64,000 nucleotides of DNA from Rhodocyclales bacterium. Its GTDB lineage: Bacteria; Pseudomonadota; Gammaproteobacteria; Burkholderiales; Rhodocyclaceae. The stretch is from NCBI GenBank assembly GCA_028292505.1, contig JAQGMF010000053.1:50466-114465 (forward strand), read 5' to 3'. The notes below the pieces were generated by a model. It was not told the DNA's origin. It saw only the letters and a list, made by a program, of their open reading frames with translations, and did no database searches. The first letter of the stretch is position 1. The number at the start of each line of letters is the position of its first letter. Shown here one piece after another: positions 1 through 8,802 of the stretch. Made by a program: the position numbers and the translations under genes.

Positions 1-58
1 TATTTGGCATTATTCTATTGTTGTGTTCGTTGCCTCTCAAATTTCTCGATCGAGTTGT

Positions 59-580
59 TCAAGCAAGCTCGTGCAAGGCGATATCGACGATCAGCTCATT
101 CGAAAGCGCTTCCAGGTCCGTCTTGAGTACGCTCACATCCAGGCGCATGTCCGCCAGCAAATCTGCTTCCGCATGGAACATCGTCTCGCCTGACATCGCG
201 GCGGCAGTGGTGTAAGTGTTGAGTGTCTCGACGTTCACGCCATGCTTCGCGAGCACTTGCGAGACTTCGCGAACAATGCCGACGCGGTCATGACCTGTCA
301 GCGAGAGATGCAAGGCGCGTTGCGAAGCAGGGGCGAGCGATACGCGGCCGGCGCGCTCGACGATGACGCGCAATGGCTTGAAATCGGTCAAGGCTTTCTG
401 CAAAGCGGTGACGTTCTGCGCCGGCACGCTGACGCGCGCCAACCCTGCAAACTTTCCCGATACATGCGCCAGCGAAGATTCCAACCAGTTGGCGTCGTGC
501 GCCACGACCACGGCGGCCAGCTCTTCGACGAGACCTGGTCGGTCGTCGCCAATGGCGGTGATTACGAAATCTTCGTTCAT
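59..580 (-). CDS. GcvR-like ACT-domain regulatory protein
   Basis: Predicted 173-residue cytoplasmic protein made of two ACT domains. The N-terminal one starts at NEDFVITAIGDDRPGLVEEL and the second at about residue 93 (HLSLTGHDRVGIVREVSQVL), the glycine-cleavage-repressor (GcvR) arrangement. ACT domains bind small amino acids; GcvR-type proteins modulate the glycine cleavage regulator by protein contact, which is family knowledge and not shown here. The start is the ATG at 580, because AGGAGAC lies seven bases upstream and the ACT fold begins immediately; a longer in-frame reading to 646 adds only unconvincing residues. It is monocistronic as far as can be seen. The gcvTHP genes of this window are 35 kb away, so a functional link is inference. 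Confidence 0.85.
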   Translation of the reverse strand: MNEDFVITAIGDDRPGLVEELAAVVVAHDANWLESSLAHVSGKFAGLARVSVPAQNVTALQKALTDFKPLRVIVERAGRVSLAPASQRALHLSLTGHDRVGIVREVSQVLAKHGVNVETLNTYTTAAAMSGETMFHAEADLLADMRLDVSVLKTDLEALSNELIVDIALHELA

Positions 581-699
581 TGCAGTCTCCTGGATTGAAT
601 GTCTTGCGGCATTTGGGCCGCATGGTCGATAGGCGCTGCCCGACATGTTAACGCTGCCGAGTCAGCAGGCGGCGTCCGAAAATCAGTCTGAAATTCAAT

Positions 700-764
700 G
701 CAACTATATGGTTGCTTTTTTACGAGCATGGCTCCATACTCCATTTACGCAACCAATAGGTTGC
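700..764. promoter_or_regulatory. Paired operator-like inverted repeats
   Basis: Two 16-base inverted repeats of the form GCAAC-N6-GTTGC lie at 700-715 (spacer TATATG) and 749-764 (spacer CAATAG). Their centres are 49 bases apart, just upstream of the first SRPBCC gene. A third copy lies at 1332-1347. They are probably binding sites for the ArsR protein encoded downstream (inference). Confidence 0.65.
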
Positions 765-790
765 TTAACTGATTTAAGAAAGGAACTCCC

Positions 791-1294
791 ATGAGCCATT
801 ACAAGCAAAGCCTCGTGATCGAGGCAACACCCGCCGCGGTCTATGCCGCGCTGACCACGCCGCAGGGTTTGCGCGGCTGGTGGACGCAGGACTGCGATGT
901 CGCCACCACCGTGGGTGGCACACTGAAGTTTCGCTTCGGGCCTCACTACAAGAACATGCGCATCGAAAAACTGGCACCGAATTGCGAAGTGGGCTGGCTG
1001 TGCACGGTCGCGCATATCGACGTAGACCGATTCACCCGCAAGGACGAATGGGTCGGCACACAGATCGTCTTTCACCTCAGCCCACAGGACGACGCAAAAA
1101 CCCGCGTCGACTTCCAACACATCGGCCTCGTGCCTTCATTCGAATGTCATGAACTCTGCGTTGATGGCTGGCGCCATTTTCTCGAAAGTCTGCGGCTATA
1201 CGCGCAGACCGGTCGTGGCACGCCGTTCGAACTCGCCAGCGGCTCCGGGTGTGGTGCAAGCCGGGACGGAGCGGAGATGCAGGTATCGGCGTGA
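791..1294 (+). CDS. SRPBCC (AHSA1-like) protein, first copy
   Basis: 167-residue protein of the START/Bet v1-like SRPBCC superfamily. It shows the typical opening (IEATPAAVYAALTTPQGLRGWW), a central FRFGP strand and a C-terminal helix ending WRHFLESLRLYAQTGRGTPF. SRPBCC proteins form a hydrophobic pocket; a ligand cannot be named. The start is supported by AGGAACTCCC directly before ATG. The last 20 residues or so are low in pattern and may be a tail. The gene leads a three-gene set with a second SRPBCC protein and an ArsR regulator, a common bacterial arrangement in which the regulator controls the set. The promoter region carries two GCAAC-N6-GTTGC palindromes. Confidence 0.85.
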   Translation: MSHYKQSLVIEATPAAVYAALTTPQGLRGWWTQDCDVATTVGGTLKFRFGPHYKNMRIEKLAPNCEVGWLCTVAHIDVDRFTRKDEWVGTQIVFHLSPQDDAKTRVDFQHIGLVPSFECHELCVDGWRHFLESLRLYAQTGRGTPFELASGSGCGASRDGAEMQVSA

Positions 1295-1331
1295 GTCGGG
1301 CAGCCTGACCCATCTGGGGGCCCAACATTCA

Positions 1332-1347
1332 GCAACGACAAGGTTGT
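1332..1347. promoter_or_regulatory. Third operator-like inverted repeat
   Basis: GCAAC-GACAAG-GTTGT matches the two palindromes at 700-715 and 749-764 except for the last base. It sits 63 bases before the second SRPBCC gene, suggesting that this gene has its own ArsR-controlled promoter in addition to read-through. Confidence 0.5.
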
Positions 1348-1410
1348 AGTTGTGCCCTCACAATTTCATACTGCGGATAGGCAAATCACTGAATCCGCCG
1401 GAGAACAGCC

Positions 1411-1908
1411 ATGCAGAACAGCACTATGAGAAGTCAAACAAGCGAAGCCGCCGTCAGCACTGACCGCATCGAGCGCAGCATCGTCGTCCAGTCGCCGCGC
1501 GAGCGGGTGTGGAACGCACTTGCCAATGCCGAGAGTTTCGGTACCTGGTTCGGTGCCGATCTCAAGGGCAAGCACTTCGAGCCCGGCCAGCGCACACAAG
1601 GGCAAATCACCATTCCGGATATGGAACATCTGACGTTCGATGTGATCATCGAGCGCATCGAACCGAAAACGCTATTGTCATATCGCTGGCATCCCTGCCC
1701 AGGTGACTGTGCTGTGGACTACAGCGATGAGCCACGCACACTCGTCACCTTTACGCTGGCGGATCTTCCTGACAGTCAGACCCGGCTCACTGTTGTCGAA
1801 TCCGGTTTTGACGATGTGCATCCTCAACGCCGCCTCGAGGTTTTCCGCAAGAACACGGCGGGTTGGACGTGGCAGCTCGAGAACGTGAAACGCCATGCCG
1901 AAGCCTGA
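1411..1908 (+). CDS. SRPBCC (AHSA1-like) protein, second copy
   Basis: 165-residue SRPBCC-superfamily protein with IERSIVVQSPRERVWNALAN followed by FGTWFGADL and a C-terminal helix RRLEVFRKNTAGWTWQLENV, the usual AHSA1-type layout. It is distinct from the preceding copy: the two share fold markers but little direct identity by eye. Ligand and role are unknown; in such operons these proteins often accompany a metal- or solvent-responsive ArsR regulator. The 3' end overlaps the ArsR gene by 14 bases, which argues for translational coupling. The start is the first ATG; a second ATG five codons later is also possible. Confidence 0.85.
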   Translation: MQNSTMRSQTSEAAVSTDRIERSIVVQSPRERVWNALANAESFGTWFGADLKGKHFEPGQRTQGQITIPDMEHLTFDVIIERIEPKTLLSYRWHPCPGDCAVDYSDEPRTLVTFTLADLPDSQTRLTVVESGFDDVHPQRRLEVFRKNTAGWTWQLENVKRHAEA

Positions 1909-2284
1909 GCCGCATAAGAAATCGGCAAGATCCGCGAAGGCCGAAGCTGCCAACACTGCGCCGTCGAGCGAAGTGCTCGCGCGAGTCTTTGCCGCGCTCG
2001 GCGACGCCACACGTCTCAAGCTCATCGCGTTGCTGTGTGCAGGCGGGGCACTGTCCATCGCACAGCTCACCGCCCACACCGACATCAGTCGGCAGGGCGT
2101 GACCAAGCACCTTCAGATGCTCGCCGAAGCGGGTGTGGTGCGCGATGTAAAGTCCGGCCGCGAACGCCTCTGGCAACTCGATCCTGCGCAGATCGAGGCG
2201 GCGAAGCGCACGCTGGAACAGATCGGCCAGGAGTGGGAAGTCGCGCTGGGCAAGCTCAAAATGTTCGTCGAGTCCGCGCCTTGA
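1895..2284 (+). CDS. ArsR-family winged-helix repressor
   Basis: 129-residue transcription factor. After a basic, low-complexity N-terminus it shows the ArsR winged helix: VFAALGDATRLKLIALLCAG, then SIAQLTAHTDISRQGVTKHLQML (recognition helix, residues about 54-76) and a wing around VKSGRERLWQLDP. No metal-binding CxC in the recognition helix is present, so it belongs to the non-metal ArsR group that pairs with AHSA1 proteins. It overlaps the preceding SRPBCC gene by 14 bases. The predicted operators are the three GCAAC-N6-GTTGY repeats upstream of the two SRPBCC genes, so autoregulation of the operon is likely (inference). Confidence 0.88.
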   Translation: MPKPEPHKKSARSAKAEAANTAPSSEVLARVFAALGDATRLKLIALLCAGGALSIAQLTAHTDISRQGVTKHLQMLAEAGVVRDVKSGRERLWQLDPAQIEAAKRTLEQIGQEWEVALGKLKMFVESAP

Positions 2285-2361
2285 TCGACGAATCCGGTGC
2301 GTGTGTTGGCGGGCCGCTTCAGGAAGACGGGGTTCGGCTAGGCGCGCACCCATATCGGCAA

Positions 2362-2405
2362 AAAGCCCGGATGACGGTTTTCACCGTCATCCGGGCTTTC
2401 ATTTT
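2362..2405. terminator. Strong bidirectional terminator
   Basis: A perfect 17-base-pair stem (AAAGCCCGGATGACGGT at 2362-2378 against 2383-2399) with a TTTC loop. It is followed by a T-rich run on the plus strand and has A residues on the other side. It separates the ArsR gene from the convergent isomerase gene and can serve both. Confidence 0.85.
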
Positions 2406-2441
2406 TAACGTCGCTGAATCCTTACGAATTCAGCGTGTCAA

Positions 2442-3083
2442 TCAACGACCCAGAACGCCGTTCAGGTAGGACGAAATGCCATCGTCCTGGCTGTTCTTGA
2501 AGAAGTATTCCTGGAACTTCTCACCGGCGATAGCGGCCTTGAGCAGGTCTTGGTCAATTTCTTTCAGAACCGTCAGCATGCTCTTGTTGGCGATAGCCTT
2601 CACATCTTTCAGGATGCCGCGGTTCTTCGCCATGATGGCAGCGCGTTCCTTCGGATAGCCCAGACCGCGCTCGCCGTCGAACAGCTTGCGATACACGTCT
2701 TGCAGGTTCAGTTCAGCAGCCCAGCCGAAACCCTTGGCGTAAGGCATGGAGATGGCGTTGCCGTCGTTGATTTGGCCGAACAGGAAAGCGTCGGTTGGGT
2801 CGATCACCAGGCCGCAGAACACGCCTGGCATCGAGTTACAGGCCAGCATGGCGCCCATGCCCGTGCCGCAGCCGGTCACGACGAAGTCGGCAGCCTTGGA
2901 GTTCAGCAGGATGCCAGCCAGGATGCCGTTCATGACGTAGGTGAGCGATGCCTTGTCTTCAGCGCCATACATGCCGTAGTTGAAAACGGTGTGGCCCAGC
3001 GGCTCGGCAACGGTCTTGAGCGCGTTGAAAATGACTTCGTTCTTTGCAGCCTGGCTGTTCTCGTTGATGAGAGCGATTTTCAT
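2442..3083 (-). CDS. RpiB/LacA/LacB-family sugar-phosphate isomerase
   Basis: 213-residue protein with the RpiB/LacAB fold: start MKIALINENSQAAKN and the phosphate/anion loop ADFVVTGCGTGMGAMLACN at about residues 65-83. The family interconverts aldose and ketose phosphates such as ribose 5-phosphate. This protein is about 60 residues longer than classical RpiB (about 150), with a C-terminal helical extension (MAKNRGILKDVKAIANKSML...), so it belongs to the longer subfamily whose substrate is not settled. The start at 3083 is chosen because GAGG lies 8 bases upstream and the fold begins there; longer readings to 3320 lack family residues. It converges on the ArsR operon with a shared terminator. 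Confidence 0.85.
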   Translation of the reverse strand: MKIALINENSQAAKNEVIFNALKTVAEPLGHTVFNYGMYGAEDKASLTYVMNGILAGILLNSKAADFVVTGCGTGMGAMLACNSMPGVFCGLVIDPTDAFLFGQINDGNAISMPYAKGFGWAAELNLQDVYRKLFDGERGLGYPKERAAIMAKNRGILKDVKAIANKSMLTVLKEIDQDLLKAAIAGEKFQEYFFKNSQDDGISSYLNGVLGR

Positions 3084-3575
3084 GAGAGATACCTCGAAGG
3101 TTTTAAAAGGGGACGCGTCGCGTCGACTGATAGCAAAAGGATAAGAACAGGGTTCGGGGCCTTCGCCGGGCTGGGCACATGGCCCTAGCCCATAACTCCG
3201 GGTCGGAGACGTCGGAAGACCCGTGAGGGTAAACCTGAGAAGCGCCGAACGCAAATCCCTTGTGCAAAGCCTTTGCGCTAGCGCGTTTCGGCGCAGGCCG
3301 GAAGTTTGACGCATGGGCACTCACAGAGAAATGGCCCGATGTTCGGCTTCCCATATCCGCCACGCTGTTCGTATGTGGGGAAGCGCAAGTGCCGTCGAGG
3401 TGCAACGGTGGTTATGCGACCCTGCGCGTTTGCCGCGATCACGCCAGGAACAGTCTCACGCGTTGAATCAACGCCCCGAGCTGACGCCCGGTTCTTCATC
3501 CATCATGCTTATGGAGCATCATTCTGGATCAGTACATCCGTTTGTCGAAGCGCAAATTCTGAAGCGGACACGATC
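3084..3575. other. Long intergenic region between divergent genes
   Basis: About 490 bases between the isomerase start (minus) and the DUF4124 gene (plus). Short open frames occur but none shows family features or a convincing ribosome binding site. It presumably holds the promoters and 5' leaders of both genes. I see no recognisable riboswitch or terminator. Confidence 0.4.
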
Positions 3576-4184
3576 ATGAAACGAAGCCTGTTGGTATTTG
3601 TCTTATGTGCCTATGCTCTTGGCGTACAAGCCGAGGTCTACAAATGGATCGATGCCGACGGCAAGACGCAGTACGGCGATGCGCCGCCAAAGAATGCCAA
3701 GGCGAAGGTTGTCTCAGGAGGCGTGACCGTGGTGCCAGCGATGGTGGTGCCGCAGTCAGCCCCCGCGTCGCAATCAAACCCTGAAGGCAGCGCCAACAAT
3801 GAGCGGACGCGATCGGGGAGCATTGGCCGCAAACCCGATGGCAAGTCCGACAGTCCCGTGCCTGCCAGCGCGCCAGCGGACCCCGCCGCAACTGCGCGCG
3901 ATGACGCCCGCATGCGAGCGATCGAGCGTTGCAAAAGCAATAGAGGCGTCGATTGCGAGAGCGAGGTCGATGCCCAGCTAAACGGACAGCCGACAGCGGG
4001 AAATACGTATGTCATACCGGGTTGGAGCGATCCGCCGATCCGCCCGACGCATCCGCCCTTATCGAGATCGTCGGCACATAAACCAACGCCCGTACCGCAA
4101 CCGCCGTCAGTGAAAGCTGCGGCTTCTGCGCCAGTGAGCGAGCGGGAGTCGCGACCGGGCGGGGTCATCAAGCCAATGCGCTAA
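3576..4184 (+). CDS. Secreted DUF4124-domain protein
   Basis: 202-residue protein. A cleavable signal peptide (MKRSLLVFVLCAYALGVQA) is followed directly by a DUF4124 motif, EVYKWIDADGKTQYGDAPP (residues about 20-38), the usual position for this domain. The remainder is rich in Pro, Ala and Ser, with one short charged segment containing two Cys (ERCKSNRGVDCES). It is likely periplasmic; no enzymatic function is known for DUF4124. The ATG at 3576 is chosen because it gives a clean signal peptide; the open frame extends upstream to 3306 without any coding signature. Confidence 0.8.
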   Translation: MKRSLLVFVLCAYALGVQAEVYKWIDADGKTQYGDAPPKNAKAKVVSGGVTVVPAMVVPQSAPASQSNPEGSANNERTRSGSIGRKPDGKSDSPVPASAPADPAATARDDARMRAIERCKSNRGVDCESEVDAQLNGQPTAGNTYVIPGWSDPPIRPTHPPLSRSSAHKPTPVPQPPSVKAAASAPVSERESRPGGVIKPMR

Positions 4185-4211
4185 TGCGATGCTTGCGAAT
4201 TACTAGCGCTC

Positions 4212-4239
4212 CGTCATTCCCGCGAAAGCGGAAATGACG
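4212..4239. repeat. REP-like palindrome, GTCATTCCCGC family
   Basis: A 28-base imperfect palindrome, CGTCATTCCCGC...GAAATGACG, of the same family as copies at 14913, 29698, 38680 and 52453. It lies between the DUF4124 and methyltransferase genes. Confidence 0.75.
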
Positions 4240-4457
4240 ACGTAATCACGTAGTCTCGGAATTTCGCAAGCGCACCACCCGTCTGCGTCATCTCGATGAA
4301 GACGAGATTGCAAGTCGGTCCGGAATGTTCCCGCAAGGGGGCGCCCATTTTTTGCAGCGGCGAAAAGCTGCGCGTCTCGCGATCTGCAACAGGTCAATTG
4401 CCGAGCCTCGGCAAACACTGCACCATTGCCGACTTTGCTGCTGCGACCGATTCCCTT

Positions 4458-5972
4458 ATGCACCCCTGGACCGACGGTTACGTCACCGAGCTTCCTTACA
4501 GCGTCAATCATTTTCCCGAGATGGCGCCTGCGCATCTCAATCTCGCGCTGTTGCATCTCGGCCTCGCGGCGCCCGCACTCGATGCGGACTTCACCTATCT
4601 CGAACTCGGCTTCGGCCAGGGCTTGGGCCTCAATATGCTCGCGGCAACTCACCCGCAAGGACGATTCTTCGGTAACGACTTCATGCCGGCGCATGTCGAT
4701 GCGGCGCAAGCACTCGCCTCGCAGGCCGGGCTCGACAATCTGAGGCTGTTCCAGGACAGCTTCGCGCAGATGCTCACACGCGAGCTGCCGCTGATGGACT
4801 ACATCGTGCTGCACGGCGTGTATAGCTGGGTAAATGCCGAGAACCGCAACATTGTCATAACCCTTTTGCATAAGTTGTTGAAGCCGAACGGCGTGGTCTA
4901 CATCTCGTACAACTGCCTGCCGGGGTGGTCTTTGAAAGCGCCCATGCAACGCCTGATGAGCGAATTCGCCCAGGCGCAGGCCGAAGGCTCAGCGCTCGAC
5001 CGTTTCCACGCGGCGCGTGCATTGCTGGGCGCGCTGGACGCAGCCGATGCGGCCTTCTTCACACACAACCCCGCCGCACGCAGCATGCTCGGTGAGATAC
5101 AGCGCGCAAGCGACGCCTACCTGTTGCACGAGTTCGCACCGCAAGGCTGGTCGCCGTTCTATCACACCGATGTCGCACGCGATCTTGCTGCGGCCGATCT
5201 GCGATATGCCGGTTCGGCGAAACTGTTCGCGAACTTTCCCGCATGGTCGCAAACGCCGAAAACCCGCGCGTTGCTGGCGGCCACGCCAGATGCCGGCTTG
5301 CGTGAACTGCTGCAGGACTTCGCCGCGCAAACGCAATTTCGCCGCGACATTTTCGTGCGCAACGCCGAGCCATTATCGGCAACCGATATCGACACACGCT
5401 ATCGCGCCCTGAGGTTTGCGTTATGGCGGCCACGTGCCAGTTGCGCACTGCGCTGCCAGACACCTATCGGCGAGTTGCAACTCGATGAAGAGGCATTCGG
5501 CGCACTGCTCGATTGCCTGGAGAGCGGCCCGCAAAGCCTCGATGCGTTGATCGATGCATCCGGCCTGGACGCGATGCAGTGTATCGAAGCACTCAACATG
5601 CTGTTGTGCCTGGAATACATCGGCATATCGCCAAGCGAACCGCTAAGCGCCGAAAGCCGCGAACGAGTACAACGTCTGAACCGGAGCCTGCTGCAACGTG
5701 TGCAAGCCGGCGAGCGCCTTTCAGGCTTCGCATCGCCAGCCGTGGGCGCGGGTATCGCCATTGCCTATCACGACCAATTGTTCCTCAGCGCGCAGCAAGA
5801 CGGACACACCAGCGCCGAAGCGCTCGCCACGCATGCCAAACAGATTCTCGACCTTGCCGCGAAAGAGGGCGATGTGACCTTGCTCGAGCAGCTATTGCAC
5901 GAAGCCCGGAATTTTCTGATTTATGGCTCTGACTTCTATTTGTCGCTCGACCTGTTCCCAGTCCGAACATGA
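4458..5972 (+). CDS. Class I SAM methyltransferase with regulatory domain
   Basis: 504-residue protein with an N-terminal Rossmann methyltransferase: motif I YLELGFGQGLGLNML at about residues 46-60, then GNDFMPAHVDAAQAL (motif II) and DYIVLHGVYSWV (motif IV). The following segment, about residues 170-290 (FYHTDVARDL nearby), and a C-terminal part resemble the methyltransferase-regulatory domain seen in protein lysine methyltransferases of the rickettsial PKMT type. The substrate here is unknown. The start is uncertain: ATG 4458 begins the conserved HPWTDGYVTELPY block, whereas the open frame runs back to ATG 4296 through sequence without family character; neither has a good ribosome binding site. 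The gene stands alone on this strand, followed by a short spacer and an accessory patch. Confidence 0.8.
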   Translation: MHPWTDGYVTELPYSVNHFPEMAPAHLNLALLHLGLAAPALDADFTYLELGFGQGLGLNMLAATHPQGRFFGNDFMPAHVDAAQALASQAGLDNLRLFQDSFAQMLTRELPLMDYIVLHGVYSWVNAENRNIVITLLHKLLKPNGVVYISYNCLPGWSLKAPMQRLMSEFAQAQAEGSALDRFHAARALLGALDAADAAFFTHNPAARSMLGEIQRASDAYLLHEFAPQGWSPFYHTDVARDLAAADLRYAGSAKLFANFPAWSQTPKTRALLAATPDAGLRELLQDFAAQTQFRRDIFVRNAEPLSATDIDTRYRALRFALWRPRASCALRCQTPIGELQLDEEAFGALLDCLESGPQSLDALIDASGLDAMQCIEALNMLLCLEYIGISPSEPLSAESRERVQRLNRSLLQRVQAGERLSGFASPAVGAGIAIAYHDQLFLSAQQDGHTSAEALATHAKQILDLAAKEGDVTLLEQLLHEARNFLIYGSDFYLSLDLFPVRT

Positions 5973-6034
5973 AGCTAGATAGATGGGGACAGGGCAGTAC
6001 TTAAGCTGGTTGCAAGCATTAGCGGAATGTTGGA

Positions 6035-6052
6035 ACGCAAGACTTGACCCCG
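6035..6052 (+). repeat. Short direct repeat, left copy
   Basis: ACGCAAGACTTGACCCCG. It recurs with one mismatch at 6983-7000, on the other side of the membrane-protein gene at 6124. The flanking sequence (GGGGACAGGGCAG at about 5983) is also typical of repeat debris. Confidence 0.5.
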
Positions 6053-6123
6053 GCTTTGCGGCTTTGCGATACATCTAAATTGAGATGGTGTATGCTGATT
6101 AAATATAATCAGAGGGCGACAGC

Positions 6124-6927
6124 ATGACGCGGCGGCAAGAGATAGACAGTGCAGAAAACGCAGCACCTGCCGTCGAAAGTGAAAATGCCGAGAACGCTGT
6201 TGACGGATCTCCAAAGTCGACATCTTTGTGGACCGACGTACTTAAATGGGGAGCCTTTCTTCTCTCGCTCGGAGGTCTCATATTGCATGTGGCCGGTTAT
6301 TCGTGGCACAGCAGCTATGTTCGAGCTTGGGGACTGGATGCCGATCTCTTCCCGAAGCCAATTGAATGGATATTGATTTCAGGCTATTACGTTGTCGTAA
6401 ATGGCATAGCAGAGATATTTATTTTTCTCTTGAAAAACTGGTGGATGCTTGTCTTGTGGGGCAGCGCTATTACTCTAGGAATATTTATTGGCGTGATGCT
6501 TTCGCTGCACGGCAAAGAGAAGTGGCTGCAAGAAATAGTGCGCCGTCATGGGCGGCGCCTTCCTCAATGGCTGCAAGTGATGTGTGTGGCATGGGGATTC
6601 AGTGGTGCAGTTTGCATGCTGGTTCTTGCGGCACCTGTCGTAGTGGTGTGCGTGCTTTACCTGCCAGCATCCATTGGCGGAAAGGCTGGTACTAAATCGG
6701 CGCAGGCCGACATCCTGCAGTTCAGCAAAGGGTGTGCGGACAATAGTCAGACACGGCCTTGTATGGCACTTCGTTGCGAGGGACGTGACCTTATGCGGGG
6801 TTTTTTGATAGAAAGCTCTGACGGGCAACTTGCTGTCTATGTGGCTGAGAAAAAACAGGTACAGGTGATTCCGCGCGAGGGCATCGAAATACAGATTGAC
6901 GTGAAAGCGCCGCCAGCAAGAAAGTGA
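6124..6927 (+). CDS. Unrecognised multi-pass membrane protein
   Basis: 267-residue protein that I do not recognise. A polar N-terminus of about 35 residues precedes hydrophobic segments at roughly 38-60, 82-104, 106-130 and 152-184. The C-terminal 80 residues are soluble, contain three Cys (KGCADN, RPCMALRCEG) and end in a beta-rich stretch. The start has AGAGGGCGA eight bases upstream. Base composition is visibly lower in GC than the flanking housekeeping genes. It is bracketed by the 18-base repeats at 6035 and 6983 and is followed, in the same direction, by the broken P-loop NTPase gene, so it may have arrived with it. A joint function is speculation. Confidence 0.7.
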   Translation: MTRRQEIDSAENAAPAVESENAENAVDGSPKSTSLWTDVLKWGAFLLSLGGLILHVAGYSWHSSYVRAWGLDADLFPKPIEWILISGYYVVVNGIAEIFIFLLKNWWMLVLWGSAITLGIFIGVMLSLHGKEKWLQEIVRRHGRRLPQWLQVMCVAWGFSGAVCMLVLAAPVVVVCVLYLPASIGGKAGTKSAQADILQFSKGCADNSQTRPCMALRCEGRDLMRGFLIESSDGQLAVYVAEKKQVQVIPREGIEIQIDVKAPPARK

Positions 6928-6982
6928 TTGAATGTTTGAGCAAAAAGCAACGCCGACCCGTACACGTTCGGTCAAATGTGTG

Positions 6983-7000
6983 ACGCAAGACCTGACCCCG
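6983..7000 (+). repeat. Short direct repeat, right copy
   Basis: ACGCAAGACCTGACCCCG, one mismatch from 6035-6052. The two copies bracket the membrane-protein gene. The sequence from 7000 to 7150 between here and the NTPase gene has no coding character. Confidence 0.5.
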
Positions 7001-7165
7001 TGCGCTCCTTTAGGGTGGGTGCGGCGCAGAGCGACAACCCACCGGGATAACCACTGGTCCCCACCATCGGTGTTGCCCAGATACTCAAGCGTGATAGCCT
7101 TGATGAAATGAATGTAATAGGGCCAAGGGAGGCAAGACTTGGTCGGGGCTCCAAAGGAGGTTGTG

Positions 7166-8802
7166 ATGGAACGAAACGATGCTGGTGCTTTCTTTCGTTT
7201 TCGAAGGAACGATAGCGTAGGTGCGGCTGAGGCGGAGTCCGATGAACAGTTTTTGTTTGACTGCTTCGTGGATATCGGTGATTTGGCCGTTCTACAAGAT
7301 AACGAAAGTGCCAAGCGCATTGTTGTCGGAAGAACAGGGGCCGGAAAAAGTGCCTTGTTACGAATGTTGGAGAACCGTGAAGAGCACGTAATAAATCTAC
7401 CGCCTCAAAATTTGGCGCTAAGCTATTTGGCGAATAGCGAAGTAATTAGATTCTTTGAGTCCGTGGGAACGAATCTTGATGTTTTTTATCAGCTCTTATG
7501 GCGTCACGTGCTGGTCGTTGAGTTACTTAAGTACCGCTACAAAATACATAACGAAGAAAGTCAACGGGGTTTTTTGAGTTCGCTACAACAGCTCTTTCAG
7601 CGCGATAAAGCAAAAGAACAGGCAGTCGCATATTTGAGGGAGTGGGGCGAAAAATTTTGGAACGAGACGGAGTACAGGGTAAAGGAGATCACAAGCAAAA
7701 TCGAAGATGATCTAAAGGGCGCGTTAAATGCCAGCGGTTTGAATGTGAAAATCGAAGCGGGTGCTGCGACGAAACTCACCGAAGAAGAAAAAAAAGAAGT
7801 CGTTCAGCACGGCTCTCGAGTTGTGAATCATGTCCAAATTAAGCAACTCGCAGACGTCCTTCGTTTATTATCAGATGAGATATTCAATGACCCCAAAGAA
7901 CGTCACTACATTGTTATTGATGATCTTGATACGCAATGGGTGGAAGATTCACTAAAGTACCGATTGGTGCGGGCGTTGATCGAAACCGTAAAAAGTTTTA
8001 GGCAAGTCAAAAATGTAAAGGTGGTTGTGTCGATACGGCAAGATCTCCTACATAGAGTGATTTCAGCGACGAAAGATTCCGGCTTTCAGTCAGAAAAATA
8101 TGAATCAATGTACCTAAGGGTTCGCTGGAATGCGGGGCAGCTTAAGGAGTTATTAGATAAGCGTATTGCAAAATTGATTCGCCAGCGATACACCACCGGC
8201 TGTTTAAAAATGGAGGATTTATTTCCAAACGTCGGTCCGAAGAAAGAGTTTGTTGACTATCTTATTGATAGAACATCCTACGCCCTCGAGACGCGATATT
8301 GTTTGTTAACGAATGTCTTGAGCGGGCAACAGATAGACAAAAAATTACTCAGCAAATTGTATCTGAGGCGGAGGCAGTCTATTCTGGAAAGCGAATGGAT
8401 TCTCTGCAAGAGGAATGGATCGGTGTTTATCCAAAAGTAGGTGTGTATTTGGAGTGCTTGAGGCAAAGGCCCAGTGCTTTTAAGGTTTCGGATCTATCTC
8501 AAGATAGCCTGCAGGGTTGGCTGTATAAATCTCTTTTTGTTGATATTGATTTTCCAGATCCATTAGTGAGATTGGGCCGGAAGGTGTTCTTTGACGGCTC
8601 TGCAGATTTCGACATATTTCGAAATGAATTATTGGATGCCTTGTACGTTGTGGGCGCCATTGGAATCAAGGTTGATGGGCAGAGCCCTATATATTGGTCG
8701 TTTTATTCCGATCATCGATTAGGTGCGTCTTTAATTCATTTGTCATCGGTGGTGCATGTTCATTCGACATTCTGGCGAACACTCGGAATACGCATTCGCT
8801 AG
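7166..8802 (+). pseudogene. P-loop NTPase (Sll1717-like), frameshifted
   Basis: One gene in two frames. Frame one (7166-8440) encodes Walker A GRTGAGKS at residues 55-62, a long helical region, Walker B HYIVIDDLD at about 247-255 and VSIRQDL at 288-294. Near 8279-8284 the family continuation RPRDAILFVNECLERA appears only in the -1 frame, which then runs to 8802 and ends VHSTFWRTLGIRIR. A single lost base (TAC-CGC read as TACGC) explains the break; the repaired product would be about 545 residues. The start is set by AAAGGAGG five bases before ATG 7166. The same motifs and tail occur in the larger NTPase at 33229. The gene is AT-rich compared with its surroundings, implying transfer. Whether the shift is real, programmed or a sequencing error cannot be told here. 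Confidence 0.8.

Noticed and set aside
6124..8802. A two-component defence system of membrane protein plus NTPase
   Set aside because: The two genes are co-oriented but 240 bases apart, a direct repeat lies between them, and no conserved pairing is known to me; kept only as speculation.
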